DNA from: Shewanella algidipiscicola
GTDB taxonomy: Bacteria; Pseudomonadota; Gammaproteobacteria; Enterobacterales; Shewanellaceae
Length of the DNA stretch: 64,000 nucleotides
Direction: 5' to 3'
NCBI RefSeq assembly: GCF_003605125.1
Contig: NZ_QPQT01000017.1
Span: forward strand, 33,829 to 97,828
Under the pieces are notes generated by a model. The model saw only the letters and a program-made list of their open reading frames with translations, was not told the DNA's origin and made no database searches. Position 1 is the first letter of the stretch, and the number at the start of each line of letters is the position of its first letter. A program made the translations under genes and the position numbers. Below, piece by piece: positions 9,577 through 18,123 of the stretch.

Positions 9577-9728
9577 AGAAAAAGCGAGCATTGCTTAATA
9601 CAATACTCGCCTTAGTTTCTTACCAAGAACGTTAATAGAGACAGTCTATCAACACCAACCAATAAGAACCTCTATTAACCCTGCAGAAGATACAGACTGT
9701 CGCCCGATGCAACATATTCTGTAGCAGT
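9577..9728 (-). ncRNA. Candidate structured small RNA with pseudoknot and terminator
   Basis: On the minus strand a promoter-like pair (TTGGCG, 16 bases, TATACT; plus coordinates 9757-9762 and 9735-9740) would start an RNA near 9728. Within it, GTTAATAGAG (9631-9640) pairs with 9670-9679, and GACAGTCT (9640-9647) pairs with 9694-9701. The stems cross, giving an H-type pseudoknot or a two-state switch. A stem at 9584-9610 (10 pairs, one mismatch) followed by five T on the minus strand would terminate it. Alternatively this is a long 3' UTR of trhO. No Rfam family was recognised. Confidence 0.4.
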
Positions 9729-9850
9729 AACTTCAGTATAGACGCTACAGATAAAACGCCAATGCTCATTAGAAAAAAGTCTAAATGAGCACAGTTTTAT
9801 GCCGCTTTTCTAATAACGCGCCAATGGCTTTGTTGTTGCCCGCCGCGAGG
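9719..9850. repeat. Cluster of hairpins downstream of trhO
   Basis: CTGTAGC 9719-9725 pairs with 9744-9750. TGCTCATT at 9763 pairs with AATGAGCA ending at 9792 with one bulge. A stem with arms TTTGTTG and CAACAAA surrounds GCCC/GGGC near 9820-9850. Together with the candidate RNA these fill most of the 600-base gap between trhO and the marR operators. No coding frame of note is present. Confidence 0.55.
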
Positions 9851-9871
9851 GCTACAACAAAAGGGTTAACC

Positions 9872-10861
9872 TTAATCGGTTTTGCGTTCATCTTGTTGGC
9901 TTTGCTTTAAAGCCAACTTCTGTAAACGGCGCTGCTCTATCACAGAGTTAACGTCACTGCCTATATGAGTTTCACCGCGCGCTTTAGCCAGCTGAACTTG
10001 GCGCTCTCGCTCAGCAAAACGCTCACGCTGCTTGTCTGATACTTTATCGACACAATATGGGCAGCTGATCCCTTTGACATAATGCTCACTGGCTTTATCA
10101 GCCTCAGTGATCGGTAAACGACAGGCATTACATTGATCGTATTCACCCTTTTCGAGTTGATGATTGACTGACACACGGTTATCAAAGACAAAACATTCAC
10201 CCTGCCATAGGCTTTCTTCAGGCTTTACCTCTTCTAAGTATTTCAGCACGCCGCCTTCAAGGTGATAGACCTCATCAAATCCCTGCTCTTTCAAATAAGC
10301 GGTCGACTTTTCACAGCGAATCCCCCCAGTGCAGAACATGGCGACTTTTTTATGTTTAGCCGGATCAAGATTTTCCTTCACATAATCAGGAAACTCTCTA
10401 AAGGTTTGTGTCTTTGGGTCAACCGCATGCTTAAACGTACCAATGCTCACTTCGTAGTCATTACGGGTGTCGATAAGGAGGACATCAGGATCTGAAATCA
10501 GTTGGTTCCAATCTTTTGGCTTAACATAGGTACCGACCACTTTACGCGGATCGATCCCCTCAACGCCCATAGTGACGATCTCTTTTTTAAGCTTCACTTT
10601 GGTGCGATAAAAAGGCATTTCAGCATCAAATGATAACTTGTAGACAATATGGTCTAGCCCTGGTTGCTGTTCTAACCAGGCCAATAGTGAATCGATAGCC
10701 GCTTGGGTACCGGCAACGGTTCCGTTGATGCCTTCGCTGGCTAATAACAAGGTGCCTTTGATGCCCACTGATTCCATGTGAGCCAATAACGGCTGTTGGA
10801 CTTCGGCAAAATGAGGCAGAGATACAAATTTATATAGTGCACAAACAACGACTTGAGACAT
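9872..10861 (-). CDS. trhO: tRNA uridine(34) hydroxylase, rhodanese-like (YceA)
   Basis: 329 residues. TrhO makes 5-hydroxyuridine at the wobble position of some tRNAs using oxygen. The N-terminal region ([24 protein letters not shown]) is an acylphosphatase-like fold. A rhodanese domain follows about 125-225 with active Cys in [12 protein letters not shown], then a Cys-rich C-terminus ([12 protein letters not shown]). ATG 10861 is chosen because AGGA lies just upstream and [10 protein letters not shown] matches the family start; the frame continues 14 codons further. The gene stands alone. Confidence 0.92.
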   Translation of the reverse strand: MSQVVVCALYKFVSLPHFAEVQQPLLAHMESVGIKGTLLLASEGINGTVAGTQAAIDSLLAWLEQQPGLDHIVYKLSFDAEMPFYRTKVKLKKEIVTMGVEGIDPRKVVGTYVKPKDWNQLISDPDVLLIDTRNDYEVSIGTFKHAVDPKTQTFREFPDYVKENLDPAKHKKVAMFCTGGIRCEKSTAYLKEQGFDEVYHLEGGVLKYLEEVKPEESLWQGECFVFDNRVSVNHQLEKGEYDQCNACRLPITEADKASEHYVKGISCPYCVDKVSDKQRERFAERERQVQLAKARGETHIGSDVNSVIEQRRLQKLALKQSQQDERKTD

Positions 10862-11195
10862 ACTTTCCTCGATATGCTGGCTGAGGCGTAATCCCCAGTG
10901 CATGTAAACCGCCTAAAAATGTGATTTCAGGCGCAAAATTGGAGCGTGATTCTATCTAAATCACACTCGAATAAACAGGTATAAAAAGTAAGGTTATTCC
11001 CCCCCAGTTTGAGTGCGCAGGTCAACTGTAGGGTGCACGCCCAGCTTACCCAAATTGCTCTAACGTTATGAACGCCCCTATTTTGTCTATCGTCAAGGCA
11101 CTACACAATAACGGCCTCAGTCATAAACATATTGGTATTTTATTGGCAACCTGGCTCAAAACAGTGACAATACTCACTTAAGAAAGGAGAGAGTT
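10862..11195. other. Intergenic region trhO / GST
   Basis: Divergent promoter region of 334 bases. A palindrome GTGATT (10946-10951) and AATCAC (10959-10964) surrounds a TAGAAT that could be the trhO -10 element on the minus strand. A run of seven C lies near 11001. A 37-codon ATG frame at 11069-11182 has no ribosome site and is not called. Nothing else is recognised. Confidence 0.4.
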
Positions 11196-11876
11196 ATGCC
11201 CAGCGTCACCTTATATTCATTTCGTCGATGTCCCTATGCTATGCGCGCTAGACTCGGTATATGGCTTGCGCAATGCACGGTCGAGTTGCGTGAAATCATC
11301 TTAAAACATAAACCTCTGACCATGCTTGAAGCTAGCCCGAAAGGCACTGTACCCGTGTTAATCCTGCAAGATGGCACTGTTATCGATGAAAGCCTCGATA
11401 TTATCAAATGGGCATTACAGCAAAATGATCCTTTGGATTTACGCCGTTTGGACCACCCAACACAACAGGCGTTAATTGCATCGCTTATCCAGCAAAACGA
11501 TAATGACTTTAAGCCTTATTTAGATAAATACAAATACGCCGATAGGCACCCAGAGCAACACGCTGAGGACTATCGGGAGCAAGGGGAGCATTTCATTGCC
11601 AGACTCGAACAGCAACTGCAGGTCGGTCCTTATTTACTCGGCGAGCGCTTGAGTCTCGCCGACATCGCGATTTTTCCGTTTATTCGTCAATTTGCCCATG
11701 TCGACCTACCTTGGTGGCAACAAGCGCCCTACCCCAAGGTACAAACTTGGTTGCAAGCGCTGCTTAATAGCGAGATGTTTAACGCTATCATGGTCAAATA
11801 TCCCACTTGGCTCGACAGCGGTGAGGCGGTTATATTTACAGGTGATCCCTTGCTCTTAACAAGTAAGACGCAATAA
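11196..11876 (+). CDS. Glutathione S-transferase family protein
   Basis: 226 residues. The thioredoxin-like N-terminal domain carries CPYAMRAR with Cys12, and the cis-Pro region GTVPVL and DESLDIIKWAL form the glutathione site. The C-terminal helical domain includes LGERLSLADIAIFPFIRQFAHVD. A Cys in the active position suggests an omega/YfcG-like thiol-disulfide or glutathionyl enzyme rather than a classic conjugating GST; the substrate is unknown. A strong site (AAGGAGAG) precedes the ATG. The gene stands alone. Confidence 0.87.
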   Translation: MPSVTLYSFRRCPYAMRARLGIWLAQCTVELREIILKHKPLTMLEASPKGTVPVLILQDGTVIDESLDIIKWALQQNDPLDLRRLDHPTQQALIASLIQQNDNDFKPYLDKYKYADRHPEQHAEDYREQGEHFIARLEQQLQVGPYLLGERLSLADIAIFPFIRQFAHVDLPWWQQAPYPKVQTWLQALLNSEMFNAIMVKYPTWLDSGEAVIFTGDPLLLTSKTQ

Positions 11877-12080
11877 AAGGGCGTAAATAAAGCATCCATT
11901 CACCCGTGAGGCGCGCCAATCATTATTCAAATTGATCTCCCAGCTAATAAAGTTACATCGCTCACAAACCGTTAGCCAAATGGGGGCGCGATCTCGTACA
12001 ATCAACCATCTTCCTCGGTAACGCTTAACCAAGCGTTATCTGCTTCAATGTTAATTAATTGCGTATCACAAGAGGTATCA

Positions 12081-13328
12081 GTGAACACAGCATCTGTCCC
12101 ACCATCGCACGACAAGGCTTGCGTGACTCATGTAAATTTAGCACTGTTGCTACCCATGCTAGCGGCTATTGTTGCGATCACGCCGCTGGCTATTGACATG
12201 TATTTGCCAGCAATGGCAACCCTTGCATTGAGCTTCAATTCAAGCATTACCACAGTACAGCAATCATTAAGCCTCTATCTGGCGGGTTATGCCCTTGGCA
12301 TGCTCACCTTCGGCCCTATTGCCGACAAAGTGGGTCGCAAGCCATTGGTGATTATCGGACTCTGTGGCTTTATGTTAGTGAGTCTTAGCCTAGCCTTTGT
12401 GACGAATGTCGAGCTATTTTTAGGCTTACGCTTTTTACAGGCCTTTATTGGCGCAGCAGCAACAGTTGTGGTACCCGGTTATATTAAGGAGGTATATGGC
12501 AAAAATACTGCTAAGGGGATGTCGTATGTCAGCCTGATCATGATGTTAGCTCCGCTCATTGCCCCCACAATAGGCAGTATTATTTTAGAGATCGGAGACT
12601 GGCATTTAATCTTTTTTACGCTCAGCGGTTATGCACTCTTATTGTTGTTATTAGTGGTCACCAAACTCAAAATGCCCAGTGATGAGCACGGCGCACAGCG
12701 CAGTCAAAAAAGCTTCTTTGGCGCCTATGCTGTGGTGTTTACTAAGCCCGGGGTTAAACTCAATTTGGCCAGTGGGGTGCTCACCTCGTTTGCTTTTTTC
12801 TGTTATTTAACCGCTTCGCCCTTTGTCTATATGGAGGTGTTTGATTTAGATAAGTCACTGTTCGCAATTCTCTTTAGCACTAATGTCGGCGCACTGATGT
12901 TAGCGAATGTGGTCAATAGTAAAATTGTGATGCAATATGGCTCACGACGTATGCTCAAAGTCGCCACCCTACTGGCAAGTGTCGCAGGAGTGGCACTACT
13001 TAGCGTTAACTTAGCCGATTTAAGTTATCACTACACCGTCGCCATGTTGATCCCGTTAATGGGCTGCTTAGGCATAATGTCGGTTAATGCCGATGCCATA
13101 GTACTGATGAAGTTTCAGCAAGAAACAGGCACGGCAACGGCGGTTATCGGCACCTTACGCTTTGGTTGCGGCGCGTTAGCCGGCCCTTTGCTAGCACTAT
13201 TTTATACAGGCACAGCGGTGCCCTTTGCTGCACTGATGTTAGCCGCCGTCATATTGGTGGGACTATGCCAATTTTTAGCCCATCACATAAACCCAACGTC
13301 CGATAAAGAACCGGCACAAGCAGAATAA
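12081..13328 (+). CDS. Bcr/CflA-type multidrug MFS transporter
   Basis: 415 residues and 12 TM segments. The N-terminal ITPLAIDMYLPAMATLALSF and the loop 2-3 motif GPIADKVGRKPLVIIGL place it in the Bcr/CflA drug:H+ antiporter group. GTG at 12081 is chosen because AAGAGGT lies at good spacing; an ATG 33 bases upstream has none. The substrate cannot be read from sequence; bicyclomycin, chloramphenicol-type drugs or cysteine are known for relatives. An 8-base hairpin (12019-12038) lies just upstream. Confidence 0.88.
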   Translation: MNTASVPPSHDKACVTHVNLALLLPMLAAIVAITPLAIDMYLPAMATLALSFNSSITTVQQSLSLYLAGYALGMLTFGPIADKVGRKPLVIIGLCGFMLVSLSLAFVTNVELFLGLRFLQAFIGAAATVVVPGYIKEVYGKNTAKGMSYVSLIMMLAPLIAPTIGSIILEIGDWHLIFFTLSGYALLLLLLVVTKLKMPSDEHGAQRSQKSFFGAYAVVFTKPGVKLNLASGVLTSFAFFCYLTASPFVYMEVFDLDKSLFAILFSTNVGALMLANVVNSKIVMQYGSRRMLKVATLLASVAGVALLSVNLADLSYHYTVAMLIPLMGCLGIMSVNADAIVLMKFQQETGTATAVIGTLRFGCGALAGPLLALFYTGTAVPFAALMLAAVILVGLCQFLAHHINPTSDKEPAQAE

Positions 13329-13335
13329 CTTAATC

Positions 13336-13378
13336 CCCCCTAAGCTGGGGGTTGCCTATGAGCCTAGGGCATCATAGG
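13336..13378 (+). terminator. Hairpins after the MFS gene
   Basis: CCCCC and GGGGG (13336-13340, 13347-13351) form a short stem followed by TT. A second perfect stem has arms GCCTATGA and TCATAGGC at 13353-13378. Neither has a long T-run, so termination is probable but not certain. Confidence 0.4.
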
Positions 13379-13385
13379 CGCTAAG

Positions 13386-13434
13386 CCCTAAACCCTAAAC
13401 CCTAAACCCTAAACCCTAAACCCTAAACCCTAAA
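13386..13434. repeat. Telomere-like repeat, seven perfect CCCTAAA units
   Basis: Exactly 49 bases of CCCTAAA, seven identical units with no mismatch. A preceding CTAAG and a following TTATAGG are not part of it. It lies between the MFS gene and the ilvI promoter and codes for nothing evident. Such a perfect array is prone to slippage. Confidence 0.95.
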
Positions 13435-13499
13435 ATTATAGGCTCAAAAGCGTCCTCTAAAAACCACAAACCCAAAACTTTATTCCAATCTAGGGTCAA

Positions 13500-13617
13500 C
13501 GGCAGCATTCACCGCTGCCGCCAGCGAAACCAAATAGCAACAATCTACCTGATTTATTTTCATCTACTTAAAATATTTAAATAAAACGCTTGATTTAACA
13601 GCACTATTTTATATGAT
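13500..13617 (+). promoter_or_regulatory. ilvI upstream hairpin and promoter candidate
   Basis: A 7-base stem CGGCAGC/GCTGCCG spans 13500-13520. A candidate sigma-70 promoter follows: TTGATT at 13590-13595, 16 bases, TATGAT at 13612-13617, in AT-rich DNA. That would give a leader of about 160 bases. No leader peptide rich in branched-chain residues was found, so classic attenuation is not supported. Confidence 0.4.
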
Positions 13618-13781
13618 GAAATTCTGCTCAATCATGGCAGTCACTCAAGCTAACAAGCTAACACATTGATGTACGGGTGATTAACGAGTTTGAAGTACCC
13701 TTTAAACTTATCATTTCAAGCGATTACCGTCGCTGTAGCAAGATACTGCATACCGTAGCGGTAACTATTGAGGGATCAATA

Positions 13782-15503
13782 ATGGAGAAGTTATCCGGCG
13801 CCAGCATGATCGTCCGTTCACTTATCGACGAAGGCGTTAAACACATTTTCGGCTACCCTGGTGGCTCTGTTCTCGACATCTATGATGCTTTGCATCAACA
13901 ATCTGGTATCGAACATATCCTTGTTAGGCACGAACAAGCCGCCGTGCATATGGCAGATGGCTACGCACGCGCAACAGGCGATGTGGGAGTGGTGCTAGTG
14001 ACCTCCGGCCCAGGAGCGACCAATGCCATCACAGGTATTGCCACCGCTTACATGGACTCTATTCCATTGGTAGTGTTGTCAGGACAAGTGCCCAGTAACC
14101 TTATCGGTAATGATGCCTTTCAAGAGTGCGACATGATTGGTATTTCACGACCTGTGGTAAAACACAGTTTCTTAGTGACCGATGCTAAAGATATTCCAGA
14201 GATCATCAAAAAAGCCTTTTACATTGCCGCGACAGGCCGTCCAGGCCCCGTCGTCGTCGACATCCCCAAAGATTGCTTGAACCCACAGATATTGCATGAC
14301 TATCAATATCCGCAAGAGATCAATATGCGATCCTACAATCCGACGACCTCGGGCCACAAAGGCCAAATTCGTCGTGGTTTACAAGCACTGCTATCGGCTA
14401 AGAAACCTGTGCTTTATGTTGGCGGCGGCGCCGTTACCGCTGGCTGCGATCAGCAAATTCTAACCCTATCTGAAAAGCTGGGGATCCCAGTGGTAAGTAC
14501 CCTAATGGGACTCGGTGCTTTTCCTGGCACTCACGACAACAGTGTCGGCATGCTCGGTATGCATGGTTGCTATGAAGCAAATATGACCATGCATCATTCA
14601 GATTTAATCTTCGGCATTGGAGTGCGATTTGATGATCGCACCACTAACGCAGTTGAAAAATATTGCCCTAATGCCACGATTTTACACATCGATATCGATC
14701 CGTCCTCGATTTCTAAGACAGTACATGTTGACATCCCCATCGTCGGTTCGGCAGACAGTGTACTGGATAATATGCTAGCGCGTCTGGCAGAAGACAGTCA
14801 GCTTGATAACGATAAAGCCGCAATTGACCAGTGGTGGAGCCAAATCAATCAATGGCGCTCACGGGATAGCTTAGCGTATGACAAAACCAGTGATCGAATT
14901 AAACCTCAGCAAGTGATTGAAACCCTACATAAGTTAACTAATGGTGATGCCTACGTAACCTCTGATGTGGGTCAACACCAGATGTTTGCCGCGCTTTATT
15001 ATCCCTTTAATAAACCACGTCGTTGGATAAACTCTGGCGGCTTGGGCACCATGGGGTTTGGTTTGCCGGCGGCGATGGGCGTTAAAATGGCGATGCCCAA
15101 TGAGACAGTGATCTGCGTGACAGGTGATGGATCGATACAGATGAACATTCAAGAGCTATCCACCGCCTTGCAATACGATACGCCGGTCAAAATCATCAAC
15201 TTAAACAATCGTTTTCTTGGCATGGTTAAGCAGTGGCAAGATATGATCTACTCCGGTCGTCACTCTCACTCCTATATGGATTCGGTACCCAATTTTGCCA
15301 AAATTGCCGAAGCCTACGGCCATGTGGGCATGACCATTAGCGATCCGGCAGAGCTGGAGGCTGGCCTAGAAAAAGCGCTGGCGATGAAAGATAAACTGGT
15401 CTTTGTTGATATTAGTGTCGATGAAACTGAGCATGTTTACCCTATGCTTATTCGCGGCGGAGCGATGAATGAAATGTGGTTAAGCAAAACGGAGAAAAGC
15501 TAA
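13782..15503 (+). CDS. ilvI: Acetolactate synthase III large subunit
   Basis: 573 residues. This ThDP enzyme makes acetolactate and acetohydroxybutyrate, the first common step to valine, leucine and isoleucine. The ThDP-activating Glu is in [20 protein letters not shown] (about residue 51) and the Mg/ThDP motif is [20 protein letters not shown]. An FAD-binding central domain lies between. ATG 13782 aligns with the E. coli IlvI start and has GAGGG upstream, although the frame is open 35 codons further. The stop overlaps the ilvH ATG by one base. Confidence 0.95.
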   Translation: MEKLSGASMIVRSLIDEGVKHIFGYPGGSVLDIYDALHQQSGIEHILVRHEQAAVHMADGYARATGDVGVVLVTSGPGATNAITGIATAYMDSIPLVVLSGQVPSNLIGNDAFQECDMIGISRPVVKHSFLVTDAKDIPEIIKKAFYIAATGRPGPVVVDIPKDCLNPQILHDYQYPQEINMRSYNPTTSGHKGQIRRGLQALLSAKKPVLYVGGGAVTAGCDQQILTLSEKLGIPVVSTLMGLGAFPGTHDNSVGMLGMHGCYEANMTMHHSDLIFGIGVRFDDRTTNAVEKYCPNATILHIDIDPSSISKTVHVDIPIVGSADSVLDNMLARLAEDSQLDNDKAAIDQWWSQINQWRSRDSLAYDKTSDRIKPQQVIETLHKLTNGDAYVTSDVGQHQMFAALYYPFNKPRRWINSGGLGTMGFGLPAAMGVKMAMPNETVICVTGDGSIQMNIQELSTALQYDTPVKIINLNNRFLGMVKQWQDMIYSGRHSHSYMDSVPNFAKIAEAYGHVGMTISDPAELEAGLEKALAMKDKLVFVDISVDETEHVYPMLIRGGAMNEMWLSKTEKS

Positions 15504-15997
15504 TGCGTCGTATTATTTCTGTGTTACTTGAAAACCAACCCGGCGCATTATCTCGTGTGGTCGGCTTGTTCTCCCAGCGCGGCTACAATATTGAGAGTTT
15601 AACCGTTGCACCGACTGATGATGTGACCCTATCGCGTTTAAACATCACAGTAGTGGCCGACGCAGCAGTGTTAGAACAGATAGAAAAACAGCTGCATAAA
15701 CTTATCGACATCTTAAAGGTCGCTAATATCACCGAGACCAGCCATATCGAACGCGAACTGGCGTTAGTGAAAGTTAAAGCCAAAGGCGCTGGGCGCGCCG
15801 AAGTGAAGCGCACTGCCGATATTTTTCGGGGTCAGATAGTCGATGTCACCGCTGAGCTTTACACCATTCAGATGACCGGCACCACAGAAAAACTTGACGC
15901 TTTTATCAGTGCTCTGGGCGAGGTTACCAAAGTGATTGAAGTCTCTCGCTCTGGTGTAGTGGGGTTATGTCGCGGCGAAAAGTCGATGCGTGCGTAG
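15503..15997 (+). CDS. ilvH: Acetolactate synthase III regulatory subunit
   Basis: 164 residues, the usual length. The N-terminal ACT domain ([27 protein letters not shown]) binds valine for feedback inhibition, and the C-terminal domain (about 80-160) also contacts IlvI. The start at 15503 sits in TAATG, sharing a base with the ilvI stop, with GGAG ten bases before; this indicates coupled translation and fixed subunit ratio. A strong terminator follows. Confidence 0.95.
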   Translation: MRRIISVLLENQPGALSRVVGLFSQRGYNIESLTVAPTDDVTLSRLNITVVADAAVLEQIEKQLHKLIDILKVANITETSHIERELALVKVKAKGAGRAEVKRTADIFRGQIVDVTAELYTIQMTGTTEKLDAFISALGEVTKVIEVSRSGVVGLCRGEKSMRA

Positions 15998-16022
15998 CAC
16001 ATTGCCCACAAAGCAAGCCATA

Positions 16023-16053
16023 AAAACGCCAGCAGAGTATTGCTGGCGTTTTG
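16023..16053 (+). terminator. ilvIH terminator
   Basis: A perfect 12-base stem with loop GAGTAT; arms ACGCCAGCA and TGCTGGCGT are flanked by A4 and T4. It lies 26 bases past the ilvH stop. Confidence 0.9.
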
Positions 16054-16157
16054 TATATAACAGATTTTGCGACACGCAAAAGATGATCAAATATCAATCC
16101 TAGATAATACGATTTTTGCTCAGCAATAAATCAGATCCATGATATTAATATAGATAC

Positions 16158-16598
16158 TTAATCGGTTAACTTAACCACTTCACCCGTTAGCGCCACGCCA
16201 GCAATCAAAGCACCGGCACCACATTGAAATGTGGTTTCGCTTGAGGTCAGATTATTCTTGTAATTGGATTTAATCTTGACGACGGCGTTACCGCCGCGTT
16301 CAACGGCACTCTTTTTAAGCGCGATCATTGCAGAGAGAAATACCCATTCACAGGCTTCATTATCTGACTTATTAAAGGCATTCGTTTTTTTGTTTGTTCT
16401 AAGATCACCCAATTTTTGTATTGGCTCAGCATAAGCTTGTTCGCCAAAGTAAAATTGCACATCGCTGCCTAGCTTGGCTTTCGCCGTTTCAGAGCTTAGT
16501 ACTTTTGAAATAGAATAAGCACCAATATCATCCCTGGCAAAGGTAAGCGATGAGAAAAGCGTGAGGAAAGATAGACCTAGAATAACGATTTTTTTCAT
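16158..16598 (-). CDS. Secreted protein, unknown, YbjQ-like C-terminal pattern
   Basis: 146 residues with a Sec signal peptide (MKKIVILGLSFLTLFSSLTFA). The mature part has two Cys (in NEACEWVF and FQCGAGAL) that could pair in the periplasm. ALKKSAVERGGNAVVKIKSNY and a C-terminal GALIAGVALTGEVVKL resemble the repeat pattern of YbjQ/heavy-metal-binding type folds, but I do not recognise a named family with certainty. ATG 16598 is chosen over one five codons upstream because GGAAG precedes it. The LysR gene is divergent. Confidence 0.65.
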   Translation of the reverse strand: MKKIVILGLSFLTLFSSLTFARDDIGAYSISKVLSSETAKAKLGSDVQFYFGEQAYAEPIQKLGDLRTNKKTNAFNKSDNEACEWVFLSAMIALKKSAVERGGNAVVKIKSNYKNNLTSSETTFQCGAGALIAGVALTGEVVKLTD

Positions 16599-16960
16599 AC
16601 TGACAACTTCCATTTTATGTCATATGACCATAGTAAAGGTCATAACAATTTGATCCAGTAAAGCCAGATCCTCCTATGGGCAGACAAGCTAATTAACAAG
16701 CCGCCCGCTTGTTACGGTTATGCTTTATGTTTGAGCTGCGGATATTGCGGATATAAAGTACGCTATAGCCCGACTCACCACACCATAAAAACCGATGGGT
16801 ATAATACATATCTCAAGCCTTTTGGTAAATTCCATTTGTTAAGCGCAGCCTACAGAGCAGGTATTTAACAGATCGCCAGGTTTATTGCCTATATCGAAAG
16901 TCAGCAAAAATCGATATTATTCTTAACGTACTGACATCAAACGCTATTAGGAGCGGGGCA
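16599..16960. promoter_or_regulatory. Divergent regulatory region with LysR-type site
   Basis: 362 bases between the secreted-protein gene and the LysR gene. ATATCGA at 16891-16897 and TCGATAT at 16911-16917 form a 7-base dyad with a 13-base spacer, 44 bases before the LysR start, suitable for autoregulation. ATGACC/GGTCAT dyads lie close to the secreted-protein start (about 16622-16640). No RNA gene is seen. Confidence 0.45.
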
Positions 16961-17899
16961 TTGAAGCAATTTGATTTTAATTTACTTACGGTACTTGAGG
17001 TATTACTCGAGGAGCAAAGTGTCACCTCTGCTGCAGAGCGTCTCTATCTAAGTCAGTCCGCGGTGAGCAAACAACTCAATAAACTGAGGGAGTCTTTCGA
17101 TGATCAGCTCTTTGAGCGCACCGCGCACGGCTTACGCCCAACGCCCAAGGCAAAACAATTGGGACCTGAAATTCGTCAAATATTAAATCAAGTAGAGCAA
17201 TTAACTCGACCAAGCCATTTTGAGCCATCAAATAGTCGCCGTCGTTTTCGCATCGAGCTAGTAGAGACCGCCTATTCATTAACTTACCCATATTTTATGC
17301 CGCAATTACTCAAGCAAGCCCCCAATATCACGGTCGATAGCCATACATGGAACAGTGAAAGCATGGACCGATTATTGCGTTGTGATAATGATTTAGGCAT
17401 AGCGTGCCGTGAATGGGATGACCGCTCTCAGTTACACATTAAAAACTTACCCGCCTCCTTAAATTATGCCGAACTAACCCGAGATCACTCGGTCTGCCTC
17501 GTCCGTGAAGGCCATCCACTACTCGATGAAGAGTGGAATATAGAGACATTCTTAAAATATCGGCACCTGCAAGTCACGTTTGGCGGGATCGCCCATTGGT
17601 TACTCGATGATGTATTACAAATAAAACACCTAAAGCGCGATATTGCCGTTAATCTTACGGATTTTCATTGCGCAATGCAGCTATGTGAGCAAAGTGACCT
17701 CATTCTGTGTTCACCTGCCAAATATGCAAAAGAGATGCTACGCCATTTCAAGTTGATCACTCTTCCCGTTCCAACTGAATTAGTCCCTGGCACCTATGTG
17801 TTGTTATGGCACAAGCATTTTGACCTCGATCCCAGTCATCGCTGGTTACGAGAGATAATTATTGCCTCTACTCAAACCGCATATCGCCAACAGCTATGA
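16961..17899 (+). CDS. LysR family transcriptional regulator
   Basis: 312 residues. The N-terminal helix-turn-helix (SVTSAAERLYLSQSAVSKQLNKLR) lies about 19-42 and a periplasmic-binding-like effector domain runs from about 90 to the end. It starts with TTG, supported by AGGAG ten bases before, and MKQFDFNLLTVLEVLLEE is a normal LysR beginning. The closest shape is the LeuO/NodD-like group (DFNLL start). The effector is unknown. The divergent secreted protein is its most obvious candidate target. Confidence 0.88.
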   Translation: MKQFDFNLLTVLEVLLEEQSVTSAAERLYLSQSAVSKQLNKLRESFDDQLFERTAHGLRPTPKAKQLGPEIRQILNQVEQLTRPSHFEPSNSRRRFRIELVETAYSLTYPYFMPQLLKQAPNITVDSHTWNSESMDRLLRCDNDLGIACREWDDRSQLHIKNLPASLNYAELTRDHSVCLVREGHPLLDEEWNIETFLKYRHLQVTFGGIAHWLLDDVLQIKHLKRDIAVNLTDFHCAMQLCEQSDLILCSPAKYAKEMLRHFKLITLPVPTELVPGTYVLLWHKHFDLDPSHRWLREIIIASTQTAYRQQL

Positions 17900-18123
17900 T
17901 ATAGGCCATTTACTCATAAAGCATATTGCGAGATAAGTGGCACTATAAAACAATAGGCTTGCATCGATTGCCGACACTCATATCGAGACGGCAAAGCATT
18001 TAGGTGTACATGCAGTAACGGCGGATTTAAGCCCCTCATCATAAGCTAATTAAAAATAACCATACCAGCAAGTTTAGCTTGTTAGATTGAGATCCCCCTT
18101 CTGCAACCTAGATGGATAATGGG

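Noticed and set aside
10946..10964. GTGATT/AATCAC dyad before trhO as a CRP or FNR site
   Set aside because: The spacing between half-sites does not fit either consensus (CRP needs six bases between TGTGA and TCACA).
11069..11182. 37-codon ATG frame ahead of the GST gene
   Set aside because: No Shine-Dalgarno site and no recognisable pattern; chance frames of this size are common.
13386..13434. CCCTAAA array as a CRISPR or true telomere
   Set aside because: No spacers, so not CRISPR; the array is internal to a bacterial chromosome flanked by normal genes, so not a chromosome end.
13435..13781. Attenuator leader peptide for ilvI
   Set aside because: No short frame rich in Leu, Val or Ile codons and no terminator/antiterminator pair was found.
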